Notes: a model not told the origin generated them from the letters alone. 64,000 nucleotides of DNA from Yunchengibacter salinarum (GCF_037658235.1 NZ_JBBJLN010000007.1:150218-214217), one strand, 5' to 3'; positions 25,909 through 35,543 are shown, counted from the first letter of the stretch. Numbers and translations: made by a program.

Positions 25909-26667
25909 ATGAAGCTCGCCGTAATCGCAAGCCAGTATGGCGAGGCGGAAGACTCCGCCCGCATGATCCGCCAGAAATACGCCACCGTGGGCGTGGAAAG
26001 CGCCGACGTGATCCTGGCGCTCGGCGGGGACGGCTTCATGTTGCAGACCATCCATGCCTATATGAACCGGGACGTGCGGATTTTCGGCATGAACCGGGGC
26101 ACGGTGGGCTTTCTGATGAACCGCTATGACCCTGATAAACTGATCGAGCGGATCGAGAAGTCGGACCCCATCAGCCTGCACCCGCTGAAAATGCGCGCCA
26201 CCACCTGCGACGGGGAAGTGGTGGAGCATATCGCCGTGAACGAGGTCTCACTGCTGCGCGAAACCCGGCAGACGGCAAAAATCCGCATCACCATAGACGG
26301 AAAAGTGCGCCTGAACGAACTGGTGGGGGATGGCGTGCTGGTGGCCACCCCGGCGGGCAGCACGGCCTATAACCTGTCCGCCCACGGGCCGATCCTGCCC
26401 ATCGGATCGAAGCTGCTGGCGCTGACCCCCATTTCCGCCTTCCGCCCGCGCCGCTGGCACGGCGCCCTGCTGCCCCACACGGCCCGCATCGAACTGACCA
26501 TGCAGGAACCCCACAAGCGCCCCGTCTCGGCGGTAGCCGACATGCACGAAGTCCGCGACGTGCGCCACATCCTGGTGGAAGAGGACTGGGAAAACCAATG
26601 CACCCTGCTCTTCGACCCGGAACACAATCTGGAAGAACGGATACTGACGGAACAATTTACGGATTAG
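25909..26667 (+). CDS. nadK: NAD kinase
   Basis: The 252-residue enzyme phosphorylates NAD to NADP. The catalytic GGDG is at residues 39-42 (LALGGDGFMLQTIH), the NE motif is in AVNEVSLLRET, and the substrate motif PAGSTAYNLSAHGPILP follows. ATG 25909 gives the family-typical start MKLAVIASQY with GAAGGG upstream; ATG 25867 is an alternative adding 14 residues. Its last 4 bases overlap the end of the convergent KAP gene, which marks the right boundary of the inferred acquired island. Confidence 0.94.
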   Translation: MKLAVIASQYGEAEDSARMIRQKYATVGVESADVILALGGDGFMLQTIHAYMNRDVRIFGMNRGTVGFLMNRYDPDKLIERIEKSDPISLHPLKMRATTCDGEVVEHIAVNEVSLLRETRQTAKIRITIDGKVRLNELVGDGVLVATPAGSTAYNLSAHGPILPIGSKLLALTPISAFRPRRWHGALLPHTARIELTMQEPHKRPVSAVADMHEVRDVRHILVEEDWENQCTLLFDPEHNLEERILTEQFTD

Positions 26668-28100
26668 TTACCAGAACAGAGTATATCGGAAAAACGCTCG
26701 ACTGCCGCAATTGACTCTTCCCGCGCTTCTCTTTCGCCGTATGACAGACCAGATACTTGCCCAGCTGCAGTAATCCACAACCGATCTTTACGGGGAGGAT
26801 TGTCTACATGATCCGAGCTTTCTATATATTCATTCTGCTTATCATACCATTCAGTATCGCCATTCCCCAAAAACGTGCCTAAAATCGAACCTTCCAACCA
26901 AGACATATTATCCCTATTGAAGCGATCATATGCATCCCAAATCTGAAAATGCCGACGAATTTTTTCATAAGCTTCCGGACCAGAAAGATTCAATACTTCT
27001 TTATAAAGAGAAGGAGAGTGATCCTTTAATGTAACCAGTACAAAGATCGGGATGCAGGGGAACCCTCGTAAAGATTGGCAATTCTCTATAATCACCTTTA
27101 CACTCAAAAATATCTTTTTCTGATTTCTGATTGGAACACCCATAACGCGAAATAAATTTGGTATGAAATTATCAAATGGCTGCCCGGAATTACCTCTTTG
27201 GGAAAACAAATGCTCGAACCCATAATGATCATATAGCTCATTTACAATCGCTTCTGGATTAGGCGTAGGTAACGAGACTTCCCAATCGATAAACCTTTTG
27301 AGATACCCGGCACTGTCAACCTCAGAGCCATAAACGGCATGTATTGCTGAATGAATCTGACGCTCTGCAACCATCAAAACGAAAATAACACCCTCTACAT
27401 CAAAAAAGTGCTTTATTTTCTCCAATACTTTAATTGCATAATCAGGACGACACCGATCCAACTCATCAACAATAAAAATAAGCTTATTTTTTAGCCCTCC
27501 CTCGTCATCAAACCCAGAAATTTCTCTAACCAATAAGGACAAGTCTTCCTTGAATTTTTCCATATTGGAATAAATTTCTTTCTGCTCAATAATTAATGAC
27601 TCGGAGTATCCAGATATTAAATCAGAAATATCACCCTTACCCATTTTAAAAATATTAGACGCGTCTTCGGCAACACCGTCTCCAAATGCTTTGCTTAATA
27701 TTGCTTTTCCTATTAAATAGGGAGCATTTTTGATTAAAGGTGATGCAACCCTTTTCTTTATATTATCGAGAATAGTATCTGAATCTTCGGAATTTCCTTT
27801 TAAATTCTCATCCAGACACATTACCAACGCAGCCATTGGATCGGACATGAAGTCGGACTTCCATGCGTCAAAAAGCACGACCTTGCCGCCTTCGGCCTCA
27901 ATCTTCTTTTTCCACTCGCCAGCGAAATAACTTTTACCCGTTCCATATTCACCTTTTACGCTGATGACAAAAGGTCCTGGTGCAGTTGCAATCAGGTCGG
28001 TCATGCGATCTGCGAAGACCTTTCGATTCAAAAGATCTCCTGTGAACGGCGTATCATCTCGCTGGGCACGTGGCGCTTTTCGAAGGCCGGAATCAGTCAT
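26664..28100 (-). CDS. KAP-family P-loop NTPase
   Basis: The 478-residue protein is a KAP NTPase. Walker A is GEYGTGKS at residues 50-57, and Walker B is LIFIVDELDRCRPD with Asp212, the KAP-typical DELDRC form. No clear membrane segments interrupt the NTPase domain, unlike many KAP proteins. The family includes PifA, which aborts phage T7 infection, and components of other defence systems, so a defence role is possible but not shown. Base composition is far more AT-rich than all neighbours, indicating recent transfer. It stands alone, convergent with nadK (4-bp overlap). Confidence 0.85.
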   Translation of the reverse strand: MTDSGLRKAPRAQRDDTPFTGDLLNRKVFADRMTDLIATAPGPFVISVKGEYGTGKSYFAGEWKKKIEAEGGKVVLFDAWKSDFMSDPMAALVMCLDENLKGNSEDSDTILDNIKKRVASPLIKNAPYLIGKAILSKAFGDGVAEDASNIFKMGKGDISDLISGYSESLIIEQKEIYSNMEKFKEDLSLLVREISGFDDEGGLKNKLIFIVDELDRCRPDYAIKVLEKIKHFFDVEGVIFVLMVAERQIHSAIHAVYGSEVDSAGYLKRFIDWEVSLPTPNPEAIVNELYDHYGFEHLFSQRGNSGQPFDNFIPNLFRVMGVPIRNQKKIFLSVKVIIENCQSLRGFPCIPIFVLVTLKDHSPSLYKEVLNLSGPEAYEKIRRHFQIWDAYDRFNRDNMSWLEGSILGTFLGNGDTEWYDKQNEYIESSDHVDNPPRKDRLWITAAGQVSGLSYGEREAREESIAAVERFSDILCSGN

Positions 28101-28160
28101 GAAGTCACCTCTCAGGTCAAAAAATCACCCAAGAGGCTAACAAGGAATTTCAACTTAAAG

Positions 28161-29966
28161 TCAAATAAAATCGCCGCAGTGGTCGGATTCATTGGTTTTT
28201 TCGGTGCCGTCTTCGGTGGCGGGGAGGGTGAGGGTGAAGGTGCTGCCGTTGCCTTCTTTGCTGGTGGCGGTGAGGGTGCCGCCCATGGCTTCGGCCAGTT
28301 GGCGGGAGATGTGGAGGCCGAGGCCGGTGCCCTCCTGGCCGCGGGCGTAGGCTTCGCCCTCCCCCCTGATCTGGCTGAACTTGTCGAAGATGTGCTCCAG
28401 CCGGTCGGCGGGGATGCCGGGGCCGGTGTCCGTCACGTGCAAGTGGGTCCGGGTGCCGTCCGTTTTTGCTGACAGGGTAACATGGCCGTGCTGCGTGAAC
28501 TTGACGGCATTGCCCACCAGATTGATCAGGATTTGCGACACGCGGCGCCGGTCCCCCACAAGGGGTGCGTCACTGTTCGCCACGGTCAGGCTCAGCCCCC
28601 GTGCCTCCGCCCGGTCGGCCATCATGGATGCCGTCTCCGCCAGCAGCGCGGCGGCGTTCAGCGGCGTGGCGGACAGGGCCAGCCCGCCGCTTTCCAGGCT
28701 TGTGGCGTCCAGCACATCATTGATCAGGCTGAGCAGATGCCGCCCGGCGCGGGCGATCTCCGCCCCGTGCTGTTGATAGGTTTCGCTCAGGGGTCCGTGG
28801 CGGGCATCCTTCAGCCCGTCGGAAAAGCCGATCACCGCATTGAGCGGGGTGCGCAGTTCGTGGCTCATGGCGGCGAGAAATTCCGTGCGCGCCTTCAGGG
28901 CCGCGCTCAGCTCCCCGTGGGCCTGATCCAGCGCATGGTTCTTACGGGTCAGTTCCTTCAGCAGCCCTTCCATCTCCCGGCGGGCGTCGTCCCGCTCCTC
29001 CGCCTGCCGGTAGCGGTCCTCCACCGCCATGCCCACGCCGCGATACCCCCAAAACGTGCCGCGCGGGCCAAAGACCGGCACGGCTGACAGGTGAAAACGC
29101 TGCCGGTCCCCGCTGTCGTCGCGGATATGCACAAGCTGGTCCCGAAACGGCTTGCGGCGGCTGATGGCGGCATCCATGTCCGACCGGCCCGACAGATTCT
29201 TTCCCGGCAGGCCCAGGTCCATCAGATGGGTGCCGATGAACAGCGGCGCGGGCTGCCCCACAAGGGCCGTGAACCGTTCGGACAGGCTGGTGATTTTCAG
29301 CTCCGCGTCCACCTCGAAAAACCAGTCGGATGTGGCGCGGGCGAAATCCTGATGCCGGGCCTGAAGCTTGCGGGCATCCTCCACGGCGCGAATATGGCTG
29401 GTGACATCTTCATAGGTGCCGGCCACAGCGATGATCTGGCCGCCCGTGCCGCGCACCGGCATATGGCGGCCCAGCCAGGTGCGGGTTTCCCCGCTTGCCA
29501 GCGTGATGCTTTCCCGCTGGCGCAGCGTTTCACCCAATGCGACCACATCCGCCAGTGTTCCGGCAAGCTGGGGCACGCTGTAGCCCACGCCCGCCTCGCC
29601 GGGGCCGGGGGCCAGTGTGGGCCCGTCCAGCCGCTCCATCAGGGTGTGATAATGGCCGTTCACATGCAGCAGGGTGCCGTCCGCATCCGCCAGATAAAGC
29701 GGCAGGCTTTCATCCACCACCAGCCGGTTCAAAAGCGCGGCCACCGGCCCGTCCGGCGCGGGCTGGGATTCCGGCGTGGTCTGGGGTGGTGTTTCGTCAG
29801 CCCCCTGCCCCGCGGCCTTCTGCCCCGCACCGCCCGCATCCGCACGGTGGCCACGCCCGGCCAGGCTGACCACCTTGCCGTCCGCCTTGCCGCCCGTGCC
29901 GGGGCGCGGCGCTTCCGTCCCGTCTTTCAAGCCGTCTTTCGGCGCTTCGCCGCTCCGTGCTGCCAT
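28161..29966 (-). CDS. PAS-domain sensor histidine kinase, soluble
   Basis: The 601-residue protein has a low-complexity charged N-terminus (1-75), two PAS domains (about 75-190 and 205-320), a coiled-coil linker, a HisKA domain with His369 in MSHELRTPLNAVIGFSDGL and an HATPase domain with NLVGNAVKFTQHG and GTGLGLHISRQLAEAMGG. No membrane segment or receiver domain is seen, so it senses cytoplasmic signals and needs a partner regulator encoded elsewhere. The kinase core resembles the PdhS/DivJ/PleC group. It is 88 bp downstream of a DUF2336 gene in the same direction. Confidence 0.9.
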   Translation of the reverse strand: MAARSGEAPKDGLKDGTEAPRPGTGGKADGKVVSLAGRGHRADAGGAGQKAAGQGADETPPQTTPESQPAPDGPVAALLNRLVVDESLPLYLADADGTLLHVNGHYHTLMERLDGPTLAPGPGEAGVGYSVPQLAGTLADVVALGETLRQRESITLASGETRTWLGRHMPVRGTGGQIIAVAGTYEDVTSHIRAVEDARKLQARHQDFARATSDWFFEVDAELKITSLSERFTALVGQPAPLFIGTHLMDLGLPGKNLSGRSDMDAAISRRKPFRDQLVHIRDDSGDRQRFHLSAVPVFGPRGTFWGYRGVGMAVEDRYRQAEERDDARREMEGLLKELTRKNHALDQAHGELSAALKARTEFLAAMSHELRTPLNAVIGFSDGLKDARHGPLSETYQQHGAEIARAGRHLLSLINDVLDATSLESGGLALSATPLNAAALLAETASMMADRAEARGLSLTVANSDAPLVGDRRRVSQILINLVGNAVKFTQHGHVTLSAKTDGTRTHLHVTDTGPGIPADRLEHIFDKFSQIRGEGEAYARGQEGTGLGLHISRQLAEAMGGTLTATSKEGNGSTFTLTLPATEDGTEKTNESDHCGDFI

Positions 29967-30054
29967 GGTCCTGTCCCCCCTGATGCCGCCACCCCCGGCG
30001 GCCCGGTAACCCCATCACTCTATGACGCACTCAGATACTCGGCTGTTCAGTTCA

Positions 30055-31185
30055 TCAGGCGCTTCTATTATTCAGGCGCTCCAGTTCCTCGATCGCATTC
30101 TGATAGGCATTGTCCCGCTGCCACACCTGCAAGGCCGCCTTTGCCTGTTCCATGGTCACGGACTGGAACAGCTTGGAAATGTTGGCCAATATCCCGGTTT
30201 CCCGCGGGTTGGACCCGTCCCGCGCCTGAAGGATCAGCAGCGCCAGCGTGGTGAACTGGTTGCGGTCCATACCGATGGCGCGGGCCAGAATGGTGAAGCT
30301 CTGGCCCTTGGTGTCGGAAAATATCCGCCACGCCGTCTCGAAAGTAATACCCGCCAGTTCCGCCAGCCCGGCCACGAACACCGCCACCCGCTGTTGCCTG
30401 AGCGCCGTGGTCAGGAACGAAATGCTCAACTCCCCGCCTTCCCGCATCCGGCGCACCAGCTTCTGGGCGCGCACGCGGGCGCTGTCGCTGCTTTTATGGT
30501 CCACAATGGCGGTTCTGGTGGCGCGGCTGACGGCGTTTTCCACCACCAGCGGGTCCACATCGAAATCGTCCAGAATGCGCTGGCGCAGCGCGGCGGATAC
30601 CCACCAATACATGCGATAAGCCAGATCGCCCGGCAGATCATCCCGCCCCAGCAGGGGTTCCTGAAAGCGATCCACCCGGCGGCTTTCGGCCACCAGATAT
30701 TCCATGGCCGATGCGGAAAGCCGGGCATCCGCATTGTTGAGCAGCGCCTCGATCACATCTTCGGAGCCATATTCCACCAGCGCATCGCTCACCTGCTGGC
30801 TCAGCCCTTCCCGCATGGCGATGGCAAGCCGGTGCTCGTCCGTGCGGATGCGCACAATCTCGATCAGGTCCGGGTCTCGCAACAGGGTGCTTTTCTCAAG
30901 CAGGGGGCGGGCGATATCCACCTCATCCGACGCCAGCAGCTTCACCAGATCGGGATAATCGGCGCCGGAACGGGCCAGCGCCTCCGCCAGTTGCTTGCGC
31001 ACGTCGCGCTCCACCTGATCGATCAGCTTGGCGAGAATGTCGGACATCAGCGCCCGCTCCTGCTCGCTCAGGCGGCCTTCGTCGGACAGGAACAGGTCGG
31101 TGATATTATCCACAAGATGGGCGCGCGCCTCGCGGGAACGGTCCCGCGCGAGGGTCAACAGTCTGGCAATCTTGTCGTCCGTCAT
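30055..31185 (-). CDS. DUF2336 domain protein
   Basis: A 376-residue, mostly helical, soluble protein of the DUF2336 family. The N-terminus has LLTLARDRSREARAHLVDNI and LSEQERALMSDILAKLI, followed by HEAT-like helical pairs (LLASDEVDIARPLLEKSTLL; VEYGSEDVIEALLNNADARL). The family is largely restricted to alphaproteobacteria and has no settled function. The start is supported by GGGAGG. It precedes the PAS kinase by 88 bp, so the two may form a signalling pair. Confidence 0.85.
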   Translation of the reverse strand: MTDDKIARLLTLARDRSREARAHLVDNITDLFLSDEGRLSEQERALMSDILAKLIDQVERDVRKQLAEALARSGADYPDLVKLLASDEVDIARPLLEKSTLLRDPDLIEIVRIRTDEHRLAIAMREGLSQQVSDALVEYGSEDVIEALLNNADARLSASAMEYLVAESRRVDRFQEPLLGRDDLPGDLAYRMYWWVSAALRQRILDDFDVDPLVVENAVSRATRTAIVDHKSSDSARVRAQKLVRRMREGGELSISFLTTALRQQRVAVFVAGLAELAGITFETAWRIFSDTKGQSFTILARAIGMDRNQFTTLALLILQARDGSNPRETGILANISKLFQSVTMEQAKAALQVWQRDNAYQNAIEELERLNNRSA

Positions 31186-31395
31186 ACCGCCCTCCCGTCA
31201 CCCGAATGCTTTAGGCAGAATTGACTAGAATTTTAACTTTACGGATTCCAGAGGCAGATTCAAGGGTTTATGGGTGGGCCTTCACAAAGGGATTGAGAAG
31301 ATCGCCGGAAGATCACCAAATATGGAGTCCCGGCAGAGCGCCAGTCGCCAGATATGGTGCCTGGCAGGGTGCCGGACCAGCGCGGAAAAATCCTG

Positions 31396-31439
31396 AAAAA
31401 TCGCGGCGATGCGGGGAAAAAAGCGGTTCAATCGCCGCG
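31396..31439 (-). terminator. Terminator of flavin reductase gene
   Basis: On the minus strand a perfect 9-bp stem, CGCGGCGAT (31439-31431) / ATCGCCGCG (31410-31402), is followed by ATTTTT. The stop codon of the flavin reductase gene lies at the base of the stem's loop side. Confidence 0.8.
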
Positions 31440-31931
31440 ACGCGGAACCATGTGCGCCCAGCCGCCATCCATATAGCACAAGGGGGCGCCGCCCTTTTCC
31501 GGGGCGGTCACGGCCTCGATCGAGCCGATCACGACGCCGTGGCTGCCCACGTCCAGAATGCTTTCCACCCGGCATTCGAACGCCACCAGTGCATCGCTCA
31601 GCACCGGCACGCCCAGCGCCCCGGTACGCCAGGCGCCCTTGCGGAAGCGGTCACTTTCCGGCGTATCGTCCAGCCCGGCAAAGCATTCCGCAAGCGCCTG
31701 ATGCCGCTCCGCCAGCACATTAACCGCCATCACCCGACCGTTGGACACAAGCCCGTACGACCCGCCCTGCCGGTTGATGCAGGCCAGCAGCCGGGGCGGC
31801 TGCGCCGATAGCGACGTGACAGCGGTGGCCGTCAGCCCGCCCTGCACGCCATTATGGGCGGTGGTGACAATGGTGACGGCACCGCCCAATCGGCGCATAC
31901 CCAGTTTGAAGTCGTGCTCGCTGACAGGCAT
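31428..31931 (-). CDS. Flavin reductase-like domain protein
   Basis: The 167-residue protein is a flavin reductase of the HpaC/split-barrel FMN-binding family. It shows FKLGMRRLGGAVTIVTT, then GGLTATAVTSLSAQPPRLLACINR, and FAVNVLAERHQ-type and SHGVVIGSIEAV segments that form the FMN pocket. Such proteins supply reduced flavin to a two-component monooxygenase. None is adjacent, so the partner is unknown. GGGAGC precedes the ATG. Confidence 0.88.
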   Translation of the reverse strand: MPVSEHDFKLGMRRLGGAVTIVTTAHNGVQGGLTATAVTSLSAQPPRLLACINRQGGSYGLVSNGRVMAVNVLAERHQALAECFAGLDDTPESDRFRKGAWRTGALGVPVLSDALVAFECRVESILDVGSHGVVIGSIEAVTAPEKGGAPLCYMDGGWAHMVPRRGD

Positions 31932-32036
31932 AAGGCTCCCGCATGGTGACTGACGAGGGCGCGCGGCGCGGCGCGGATCACTTGATGGTTAGGCCAAGCT
32001 CCCCGCCCCGGCAAGGGGGCCATGGTCCGAAACACG

Positions 32037-32068
32037 AAAAAAGCCGCGCCGGAACACCTCGGTGCGCC
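32037..32068 (-). terminator. Probable terminator after flgL
   Basis: On the minus strand a GC-rich imperfect hairpin (GCG-CA-CCG paired with CGG-CGC) is followed directly by TTTTTT. It lies about 30 bp beyond the flgL stop. Confidence 0.55.
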
Positions 32069-32094
32069 CAAAAAGCCAGCCCGATGCGATGCGC

Positions 32095-33129
32095 TCAGAT
32101 GAAGTTGAGCAATGTAAGCTGGGACAGTGTGGAGATGGACTGGAACGACGCCTGAAGGGCCACCTGATCATTTTGCAGACGGGATATGGCCTCCGCCATG
32201 TCCACATCCTCGATATCGGCGATAAAGCCATCCAGAAACACCTCCCGATCCCGGTGCTGTTCGCGGATGGTGTCCATCTGGCTCTGGATGAAGCCGTTAT
32301 TGGTCTGGATCTGGCGCATATTGTCGATGCGGGATTCCAGCGAGCCGATCTCCCCCTGAAGGAAGCTGAACTGGGCGTCCGTCAGTTCGCCGGATGTGAT
32401 CGGAAAGTCCGGGTCGCCGTCATTCACGCCGTCGCCGTCCAGATCGCCGCTGCCAAGGCGGTAGAAGCTCTCGAAGATTTCCAGGCCCACATCCTCGGCC
32501 AGCACGCCGAATTCAATGTCCACATTGTCGGCCACACGCACGGAAAAGGCTTCATCGGAATTGGAAAACTCCTGCCGGATGGCATCCTGAAGGGACACAT
32601 CCTGCGTGCCGTCCCCGTCAACATCATCCGCAACGCCGTCACCATCGGCGTCGATCCGCGCCTGCACCCGGTTGATGAAGTCCTGCAAGGTGCCGTTCTG
32701 AACTGGCGCCTGGCCGGACTGGGTGCCCGAAAACAGGAAGGTGCCGTCAAAATTGGTATTGAGCGCGTTGGTCACGAAGCGGAAGCTCTGGTCCAGCATC
32801 TGATCAAAGGCTTCCGCCTGGTCATTGGCAACCGTGGTGGCCACCGTATCCTTCACGCGCCCCATGGTGTCGATGATGCTGCCCAGTTGCACATCATTGG
32901 CGTCCAGCTTGCCCACCACCGTATCGATGGATCGCTGATATGTCTGGATGCGCGACCGGAAACTCTCGGACCCAAGCAGTGTATTGACCTTCCCCGCAAG
33001 CCCCCGGAATTCATCCGTTTTCTTGCCGGTGGAAATCTGTTCCTGCGCCTCGAACACCCGGCGCTGGTTCTGCTGAATGGCCTGAAGCAGGTTCTGCTGC
33101 TGACCGAAGCTGGAAATCCGTGAAACCAT
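32095..33129 (-). CDS. flgL: Flagellar hook-filament junction protein FlgL with acidic repeat inserts
   Basis: The 344-residue protein has the flagellin-like N-terminal helix (MVSRISSFGQQQNLLQAIQQ, then AQEQISTGKKTDE) and the matching C-terminal helix (LQASFQSISTLSQLTLLNFI). Together they place it as FlgL (HAP3) at the hook-filament junction. The central surface region carries Asp/Gly-rich loops at residues 160-177 and 229-241, with the DxDGDGxxD pattern of calcium-binding TSP3/dockerin-type loops, which is unusual for FlgL. It is 56 bp downstream of flgK and shares its promoter. Confidence 0.92.
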   Translation of the reverse strand: MVSRISSFGQQQNLLQAIQQNQRRVFEAQEQISTGKKTDEFRGLAGKVNTLLGSESFRSRIQTYQRSIDTVVGKLDANDVQLGSIIDTMGRVKDTVATTVANDQAEAFDQMLDQSFRFVTNALNTNFDGTFLFSGTQSGQAPVQNGTLQDFINRVQARIDADGDGVADDVDGDGTQDVSLQDAIRQEFSNSDEAFSVRVADNVDIEFGVLAEDVGLEIFESFYRLGSGDLDGDGVNDGDPDFPITSGELTDAQFSFLQGEIGSLESRIDNMRQIQTNNGFIQSQMDTIREQHRDREVFLDGFIADIEDVDMAEAISRLQNDQVALQASFQSISTLSQLTLLNFI

Positions 33130-33185
33130 GGCAACGTCTCCTGATGCTGTATCAGGCTATGCACATTCCATGCCGATTTTTGATG

Positions 33186-35345
33186 CTAGACTGCGGACAA
33201 CAGACTGTCGAACAGCTCCTGAACCGACGACAACACCCGTGCCGCCGCATTATAGCTGTTCTGATAAGTGACCAGATTGGCCAGTTCCTCGTCCATATTC
33301 ACGCCGGACACATCGGCATTGCGTTCTTCCAGTTCAAGCTGAAGCGCCTGATTGTCCTCTTCCAGGTTTTCCGCGCGCGCGCCCATCAGGCCCGCATTGC
33401 CCAGAAAATTGCCCACATATTGCGACATGGTCACATTGGTCTGCCGCAATTCCCCCGCCTCGGCAAATTGCACCAGGGAGGTTTCTGCCCGCTGAAATGC
33501 CAGGGCACCGCGCTGGTCCCCCGATGTGAGGCCGGTGGCGCCAACGCCGCCAGTGTCGTCAAACTTGGCCAGGGAAAGCTGGTCCGGTGAATCCTGAATG
33601 CGATCCAGTACCCGCAAGTCCCGCGCCGCCGTGGCCCGAAAGGCGGTATCCAGCCCGAATGTCTCGGACACACGCTGGCCGGTGCCGCCCATATCGGTGG
33701 TGTCCGTCACCGTTTGCAGGCGGACATTTTCCCGCCCCGCCACAGGCTCGTAGCTGATCTTGCCGGTATTGCCATCAAGGCTGAAGGTGAAGAAATTGTT
33801 CAGGCCGTTGGCCGGGCTGTTCAAGGCCGACACCAGATCATTGACCGTGCTGCCGGCCCCCAGCGTGATGGCCACCTGGGTCAGTTCCCGATTGTTCTCC
33901 CCGGCGACCCGCAGATTGATGTCCCCGCCACTCGTGCCCAGATCGTCCGTGCCCGACAGGCCCGGCTCAAAAATGCCGTCGCTGTCCGACGTGATCAGAT
34001 CGTTCATGCCGAAAAAGTGTGAAAAGCCGCGCCCCGCCCGGCTGCTCTCATTGCCGTCCACATCATCGATCACCACGCCGTCATTGGCATTGGCGGCGGT
34101 CAGGCTCATCACCCCATTGGTCAGGGACAGCGTGGCCGCGCCGTTGAAACCGGCGGCCCCGTTCACCGTGGCGATCAGATCGTTGAAACTGGCGTTCGCC
34201 CCGTTCGGAATGGCCGTGCCGTTCACCGTGCCCGCATCGAAATCCACCGTTACCTGATCGGTGATCTGATTGCTGCCATCCAGCACGTTCAAGGTCATCG
34301 CCCCGCTGAAATTCAGATCATGATTTCCCTGAATGGCGGTCTGCTTGCCGGTCAGCGAATTGGGCGGCGGCACGGTATTGAAATCATTGTGGATGGCGTT
34401 GAATTCGTCCTTGACCCTGGCGCCCATCTCACCCAGCGCCTCGGACAGGTCAACAAGCTGCTCATCGCGCACATCCAGCAGACCCTTCAACCGCCCGGAG
34501 CGGATATGCGGCGCCAGATCGGTACCGGCGGGGTCTTCCTTGGCCAGGGTATCCGGGTTCACCTCGAACATTTCCACATTGGGAAAAATGGTCTCGGCAT
34601 TGGAAATGCCCGGCGCATTGTATTCAAGCTGCCGCAGGGTCTGATCCACCAGCACCATGCCGGAACCGGTGGTCACCCGGAACGTGCCACCGGCCTGGCG
34701 CGACGAATTGATATCAATGAACTCGGAAAGGTCGCTCAGGGCCCGCGCCATCTGGTTTTCCACGCTGCCCTGCCCGTCCAGGCTGGTGCTGGCCTCCGCC
34801 AGAAGCGGGTTCAGGTCATGGATTTCCCGCAGCAGACCGTTGATCTGATCAACCGAATCCACCATGCGCTCACTGGCTTCACCGCGCAATTGCTGCACGC
34901 TGTCCTGCAAACGGTCCACATCCCCCAGAAAGCCCTGAAGGTTGGTCACGGTCTGCTGGCGGCGAATGGTATCGGTGGGGCTGAGCGACAGATCGGCCAT
35001 GGCGCCGAACACCCGGTCGATCCGTGACGAAAGCGAACTCTGACCATCCGGTTTGCCCAGAAAGCCCTGCAACTGATCGTGGATTTCCCGCTGAGCGGTA
35101 AATTCGTAGCGGTTGGAAGAAGCGGTGCGCGCGGCCTTTTCCAGAAACTCATCCACCACGCGCTCGATCCCGGAAACCTTCACCCCATTGGCCTGGGTGC
35201 CCGTGATATTCGCCTCTGTTTGAACTTCCAGACGGCGGAATCCGGGCGTGTTCACATTGGCCACATTGTTGGACGTGGTGCGGATGGCCGTCTGGCTGGC
35301 CTGAAGGCCGGTCAGGGCTGTGTCCAGAATGGAATTCAAGGCCAT
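33186..35345 (-). CDS. flgK: Flagellar hook-associated protein FlgK
   Basis: The 719-residue HAP1 begins with MALNSILDTALTGLQASQTA and the axial motif NNVANVNTPGFRR, and ends with the conserved NLVTYQNSYNAAARVLSSVQELFDSLL helix region. The variable middle (about residues 320-600) is rich in Asn, Thr and Gly and forms the outer domain. ATG 35345 is chosen by its GGGAGA site; an in-frame ATG 27 bp upstream lacks one. A sigma-54 promoter lies about 130 bp upstream. It heads a flgK-flgL operon. Confidence 0.94.
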   Translation of the reverse strand: MALNSILDTALTGLQASQTAIRTTSNNVANVNTPGFRRLEVQTEANITGTQANGVKVSGIERVVDEFLEKAARTASSNRYEFTAQREIHDQLQGFLGKPDGQSSLSSRIDRVFGAMADLSLSPTDTIRRQQTVTNLQGFLGDVDRLQDSVQQLRGEASERMVDSVDQINGLLREIHDLNPLLAEASTSLDGQGSVENQMARALSDLSEFIDINSSRQAGGTFRVTTGSGMVLVDQTLRQLEYNAPGISNAETIFPNVEMFEVNPDTLAKEDPAGTDLAPHIRSGRLKGLLDVRDEQLVDLSEALGEMGARVKDEFNAIHNDFNTVPPPNSLTGKQTAIQGNHDLNFSGAMTLNVLDGSNQITDQVTVDFDAGTVNGTAIPNGANASFNDLIATVNGAAGFNGAATLSLTNGVMSLTAANANDGVVIDDVDGNESSRAGRGFSHFFGMNDLITSDSDGIFEPGLSGTDDLGTSGGDINLRVAGENNRELTQVAITLGAGSTVNDLVSALNSPANGLNNFFTFSLDGNTGKISYEPVAGRENVRLQTVTDTTDMGGTGQRVSETFGLDTAFRATAARDLRVLDRIQDSPDQLSLAKFDDTGGVGATGLTSGDQRGALAFQRAETSLVQFAEAGELRQTNVTMSQYVGNFLGNAGLMGARAENLEEDNQALQLELEERNADVSGVNMDEELANLVTYQNSYNAAARVLSSVQELFDSLLSAV

Positions 35346-35473
35346 TGATCTCTCCCGCTGGGATATGGGCATCTGCCGGGCGGCAGGTCCTTCCCCGGTG
35401 TCGGCAAGGCTTGCCGCGCCCCGTCATTGTGGGCGCCGCACCAGCCCGTACCGATCTGGTTCGGCCATAGTGA

Positions 35474-35489
35474 TGCAATGGCTGTGCCA
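35474..35489 (-). promoter_or_regulatory. Sigma-54 (-24/-12) promoter for flgK-flgL
   Basis: On the minus strand this reads TGGCACAGCCATTGCA, an exact TGGCAC-N5-TTGCA match. The predicted start is near 35463, leaving a leader of about 115 nt before flgK. It is the same class of promoter as that of flgB. Confidence 0.88.
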
Positions 35490-35543
35490 CCCCATGCGGA
35501 TCAAGCACCCCCTCAGCCTGATAAATCCGTTGCACGCATAAGT

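Noticed and set aside
24247..26229. Minus-strand open frame continuous with the DsbA-like gene
   Set aside because: It is antisense to moaA and nadK. The real gene begins at 24246 behind a full AGGAGG site.
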